This document shows, piece by piece, positions 60,044 to 64,000 of a DNA stretch of 64,000 nucleotides (position 1 is the stretch's first letter; the number at the start of each line of letters is the position of its first letter). This DNA is from Cerrena zonata (Eukaryota > Basidiomycota > Agaricomycetes > Polyporales > Cerrenaceae). The notes beneath the pieces were generated by a model. It did no database searches, was not told the origin of the DNA, and was given only the letters and a program-made list of their open reading frames with translations. The position numbers and the translations under genes are program-made. The stretch lies in NCBI GenBank assembly GCA_038087015.1, contig JASBNA010000012.1:744001-808000 (forward strand). Direction: 5' to 3'.

Positions 60044-60459
60044 CTATCTGGTATAATCCTCGGAGCCCATCTCTAAATTCACCCCTCGATCACCCTTTAT
60101 TCGACCACCTTCCGTGACTCTGTGATGGTTTTCCCAGTAGCCTGGTACCATTTTGTCGTTTCTGTCATTGTGATTATTCGTGTCTTCGTCGTCCAAATCC
60201 AGTTTCCATTCACATACTGACTCGGGATCTGCACTTTCTGGATCGTTCTTGATGACCTTGTAATCGTCTCTTGTTTTGTCCACGAATCCCAGGCCCTTGT
60301 TTCTTTGTTTGTACCGTTGGATTCTATCACCCGCTCCTGTGGCTTGGCTGGGGTCCATGCTCCTGCGGCTGGTGCGTGGGCTGTAATAGTATTCAAAAAA
60401 TGTCCCCATATACGAGACATTTGAGTACAATTACCTGATTGATTGTGCCGGCTTGCCAT
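60044..60459 (-). CDS. Uncharacterised small acidic protein with a decayed partner at 52790
   Basis: Two overlapping minus-strand frames are open. One, from a Met near 60360, reads MDPSQATGAGDRIQRYKQRN, KGLGFVDKTRDDYKVIKNDP, VCEWKLDLDDEDTNNHNDRN and ends NLEMGSEDYTR. The other is joined to an upstream mini-exon (MASRHNQS) by a GT-AG intron and reads AKPQERVIESNGTNKETRAW. The first frame is the one better kept in the partner at 52790, so I prefer it. No domain recognised. Which frame is translated cannot be decided from sequence alone. Confidence 0.38.
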
Positions 60460-62699
60460 GAATCATGACAAGTGGAGAGGTGCCGTAGGGGGTTTTCTCG
60501 GTGTTGTGCCTAGGATGCCTCCTAGACATAACCAAAAGAATTTGACAACCAACTATGCCTATATAGCTGTAGGTTATATTAATCAATTCGTATTTGAATA
60601 TAGTCACCTTCGGTCCTGATCCCTCTCAAACGTATTCATGAATGATAGATCAATTTGAGCCGTGTCAAATGATGCTGAAGCGCAGTGACACCGAGAGAAC
60701 CAAGGTTTCGGGAGTGCCATCTACGTCTAAATATCATCATCAGGGGGAACTTGACATCTATAGTGATAGTTGTCAAGATAGCGATCGTGCTAACGATCAG
60801 TGCCACGAGCGACATTGTTACTTCTTGCAAATTGGCACTTCCACAGGACCAAATCTATCACAGTCAGGCTTCCATCGCGCCGCGGAGGTCTCCGGCAAAT
60901 AAAGAAATAGGTCGCAGAACAGACTATTTTAAATTGACCCCTTACGGAAGAGAACTCCAACGTCGTCTGGACCGCAGTGTGTCGTGTTTTCCTTGTATTC
61001 CCATTCGCCCAAATCCTTATCCGAAGTGACTGGGTGCACGTCGGAAGCACGAAAAGGAGGGATGAAGATACCAGGGTCAAGTAGAGTAAACACATCCGCA
61101 ACAAGAGGGTTCAGACGCCTCGATAAACGCTGCGATACTCGGGGGCCTGTCACGTTGATACCACCGTGTTTTCGGTACGCAATCCGGTCAGACCAACGGA
61201 TTGGTCAAAGATGAAAACTCTCGAGACCACCACTTCATAATATTATGGGCAGAGTCGCAAGTTCATGAGCAGTCGGGGCAAAGTCCATGCCAGCAAAGAG
61301 AATGTCTGGATCGCAACCACCATAGAACCGTCATTATAACCAACAACCAAAACGGTCATTGCTACTCGTCATAAATCAACATCATCAAGCAGAGATAATA
61401 AACACAAAACCGCTCTAATGGCTTCCTCACCCAAAATAAATATAAGTATTCTTCCTGTCCATCGTATAGCAGCTGACGTCATCTTCGATCACCAGCAGTT
61501 GTGACCACTAGTGTTCGAGTTTAAGGAAAAATATAAAGAATGCCTTGAGAAGATTAGGGGTCGCATAGAAGCGTAGTGGACTGCCCACCCTCATCTATAC
61601 TTCACGCATATCCGGACTTGTATACCTCCTCCGAGTCTCTACTGTCTCCCCTATCATTAGGAGCAACGAAGATCTAAGATCAATCCGTACTCCGGGTCAA
61701 CTATCCATTCTTCTGTCCAAGTGCTCCTAATGTCTCTGCGTCCACTCGCAGGGGTTCAGGGTTCGGAAGCTGAACGTGTCCAAGTTTCTCGATAGAAATC
61801 GAGCATCAATGAACGAGAACGTTCAGAGGAAGGTCGAAACATTTGATATCATGAGACGGGTTACGACCAGTTGATAAAGACGGGAGACGGACCAGTAAAC
61901 AGTATGATGGCGTGAAGAGGAATAGAGATTGTTCTTCAAGGTTCAGCCATCTGTTTTTGTGTACTAGTATTTGTATCGCCGCGACGTCGACGGATGTACT
62001 AGTAACGAGAGAAAGCTGATGAGGAATTAGAATCCCATCATTGTTGGAAGTCAGCTAACTGTGCGATGACTCACTAGAAAACATGAGTCTCTGACCATCG
62101 GGCTAACAATTGAACAAGCTGGAAGCCATCCTCCTAATCTGGACGTATGACTGGGTGGTTACTGCCATGGCATGGCAGTGCTCACCCGGTCTGACGCTGA
62201 CAGCGATGACATTGTTCTCGACCTGCCCTTTACCCACCACCATATCGAAGGCTCTGCCGCCTCCAGTTCAGCCTACCAAGGTTTAGATTTTCAAAGGTCA
62301 AGACGGACAAGACGATAGTTGACAGCAAGGACGGTCATTAGAATCTCCGCGGCCGCGCAGAAGACCGATCGTCGATCACTTGTGGTCGGCTGATCATTTG
62401 TAAGTCTTCAAGCTCAACTAGAAACAGAGAAACAGAGTTTGCAGGTTTCGAACCATGACCAAACGACTATATACATTTTACTCAATATGATGTTACAAGC
62501 TGGACTGAACGTAAACAGTATGATGTGCGACATTTTAGTGTGTCTTCAAGTATCATCAAGAAAAGTAGCAAGAACAAGAAAGAAGATACCGATATCAAGA
62601 GAGGGATTCAAATGCGTATAAACCAACGCTCATCTTTTGTGACACGTCAAGCAAAACTCCAGCGCGTGAAAGTTGTCAAGGATCAATGTGGTGGAATCC
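60460..62699. other. Gene-poor stretch, 2.2 kb
   Basis: Small ORFs only, including 60685-61029 (114 codons, plus, unsupported). Near 61755-61800 lies a fragment like part of the gene at 53622. From about 62290 the sequence belongs to the repeat unit around DYD-family copy 4. Confidence 0.45.
61755..61800 (+). pseudogene. Fragment resembling the gene at 53622
   Basis: Reads GFRVRKLNVSKFLDR against GARIRKLDVPELIDTERL in the longer ORF; preceded in both by a cgcaggggt-like word. Frames on either side are broken. Confidence 0.45.
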
Positions 62700-63321
62700 T
62701 CAAGCCCAGAATCGCAAACTACGCCGTGTGACGCGAAGAGTGTGTTGAAGGACGTCGACGATTGTGTCAAGACGGTGTGACAAGCGATACAACTTCAAGG
62801 TCCAAAGAAGAAACAAGACCCACAGAAGATTGTGTGATGAGCAAGTTACAATGGGAATTGATTGAAGCCTGAACATACCGCGTTTCTTACTCCAACTCTG
62901 AACGAACGACCATAGTCCGCGTGATTGTCCTCAAGCTCAACCTCCGGGAAGGCAAAGTTTGAATTCAGCGTATACGAGAATGACAAGACCTGCAAACGTC
63001 AAAGAATATCAAGAACTGAGGCGGAGAGAGTAAAAGGATGCCACTGACGGGAGAGATTGGGCGTTCGGGGATGGTGTCGTGGAGAGGAGCCCACCGGTTG
63101 AGGCTGGGACCCTGTGAGTGACACTGTATTAGTTTATCATTGACACGGCGATCGTCTCTAGCACGAACCTCAAGTCGGTCGAAAGTCTCGTAATCCTCTG
63201 GCGACACGATATACGGCGAGTGTGAAGGCGAGAAATAATAAAGATCGTAGTCATAATCGTGGTCATTGGAGGAGGCCAGCCCAACGGCGTTGATATGTGG
63301 CTCTGGAATCGGGCCGTACAT
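62700..63321 (-). CDS. DYD-family small protein, copy 4
   Basis: Four exons (63169-63321, 63049-63111, 62879-62989, 62700-62792; 153/63/111/93 bp) give 139 codons. Exon 1: MYGPIPEPHINAVGLASSND, HDYDYDLYYFSPSHSPYIVS, PEDYETFDRLE. Exon 2: GPSLNRWAPLHDTIPERPIS. Exon 3: VLSFSYTLNSNFAFPEVELE. Exon 4: LYRLSHRLDTIVDVLQHTLR, VTRRSLRFWA. Donors are gttcgt, gtcagt and gtatgt; acceptors end in cacag, gcag and gaag. This copy best shows the family pattern: acidic Tyr/Asp start, the SPYIVSPEDYE block, a Trp-containing linker, and an Arg-rich helix ending RFWA. No known domain recognised. No frame damage. Confidence 0.78.
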
Positions 63322-64000
63322 TGTTGGTTGGGTGAATTGGTACGGAGAACGTGAAGAGTCGATTGAGAGATCAACTTAGAAGAGAGGACAAGAGACAACC
63401 GACACCATTAAATAGGACGGGAGCAACGGCGACTCTAGGGGGCTCGTCTGCGGTTGGAGAGTCAGGAAGCCAAGCGACAACCCAAACATGGGCGTGTGTA
63501 AGGTCTAGGTCCGCCATCCGACCCTCTCATGGGTGCAAGCTCGATCCACATCAACTTCTAGTCGAAATCCAGTTTTATTGGCAAGGCATATTCCAAGCAC
63601 GACGAAGGATGACAGGAAGCTGAGGGTGAACACATTAGCGTTCGATCCACTGGGGGCGAATGGAATCTAGATACCTATCGGTAAGCCTTTAGCAAGGACA
63701 ATTCGTCTGAGCACAACAGGAGTTGACGGGTTAACGATATCTTTCACGGACTTATTATTGTACCAGCCAGAGCTCTGGTATTCCAACGACAAAGGTGACA
63801 TGCTCTCGACACCGGTAATTGCGAGATCCTCATGCGCTGCGCACTACACAAACCCCTCATCATCCTCAAGGGCGAATGCAAATATCATTGATCTGCTTAT
63901 AGACGTTCATTATATGAACAAGCATCCACACTCCGTCGAATCATGCGAAGAGTCATGACCTCGAGCTGATACTTCAAAGGCGTACGGTGAGTGAGAACAG
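63322..64000. other. Window end, 0.68 kb
   Basis: 5' flank of DYD-family copy 4, mostly inside its repeat unit. No gene seen. Confidence 0.5.
63408..63414 (-). promoter_or_regulatory. TATA-like element, DYD-family copy 4
   Basis: ttaaata within cattaaatagg, 87 bp upstream of the start, identical in wording to copy 3. Confidence 0.55.

Larger units (their letters stand above)
62290..63890 (-). repeat. Repeat unit around DYD-family copy 4
   Basis: Colinear with the unit at 54390-55950: tagaatctccg, gatcgtcgatca, ggctgatcattt, cacgtcaagcaaa, the four exons, cattaaatagg, gccaagcgaca, gcgtgtgtaaggt and gagatcctcat near 63830. The unit extends almost to the end of the window. Confidence 0.7.

Noticed and set aside
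46000..64000. Transposable element as the source of the repeats
   Set aside because: No reverse transcriptase, integrase, transposase or helicase wording in any frame, and no long terminal or inverted repeats seen by eye; a non-autonomous element is still possible.

Overview
This window is nuclear DNA of a filamentous basidiomycete, most likely an Agaricomycete. The genes carry many short introns of about 45-70 bp with GT-AG (sometimes GC-AG) borders, and the recognisable proteins are typical of that group. I cannot name the species. No rRNA, tRNA, CRISPR array or intact transposon was found.

Left housekeeping block (about 0.2-15 kb): a sorting nexin of the Mvp1/SNX8 type, divergent from an APSES-ankyrin cell-cycle transcription factor (Mbp1/Res type); the U4/U6 snRNP WD40 protein Prp4, divergent from a PMT4-type protein O-mannosyltransferase; then an aldehyde dehydrogenase (copy 1).

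Accessory block (about 15.6-35.7 kb): two related families of kinase-like proteins, each present twice. Family A has a pseudogene at 15.6 kb and an open copy at 28.6 kb. Family B has copies at 20.4 and 30.2 kb. All have lost the catalytic-loop aspartate of protein kinases. A further kinase relic lies at 17.2 kb. Interspersed are a small membrane-anchored coiled-coil protein, a PD-(D/E)XK nuclease-like protein, a Clr2-type silencing protein divergent from an acidic protein of unknown function, a SnoaL-like protein with a possible relic elsewhere, and a second aldehyde dehydrogenase whose last codons are lost to a one-base shift. The block looks like a scrambled, partly decayed duplication.

Second housekeeping block (about 35.9-45.9 kb): Mpe1 (mRNA 3'-end processing, DWNN/zinc knuckle/RING), the vacuolar TRP-like channel Yvc1, and divergent from it the sterol C-24(28) reductase Erg4.

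Right block (about 46-64 kb): almost no recognisable genes. Its main feature is a four-copy family of small four-exon genes (136-147 codons) on the minus strand at 46.8, 49.7, 54.7 and 62.7 kb. The first exon is exactly 153 bp in all four. Three copies share exons of 63 and 93 bp, and three share an exon of 111 bp. All keep matching splice sites and an upstream TTAAATA-like element. I recognise no known domain in it. Three copies sit inside larger decayed repeat units that also carry other duplicated small ORFs, which suggests a fast-evolving, lineage-specific gene-birth region.
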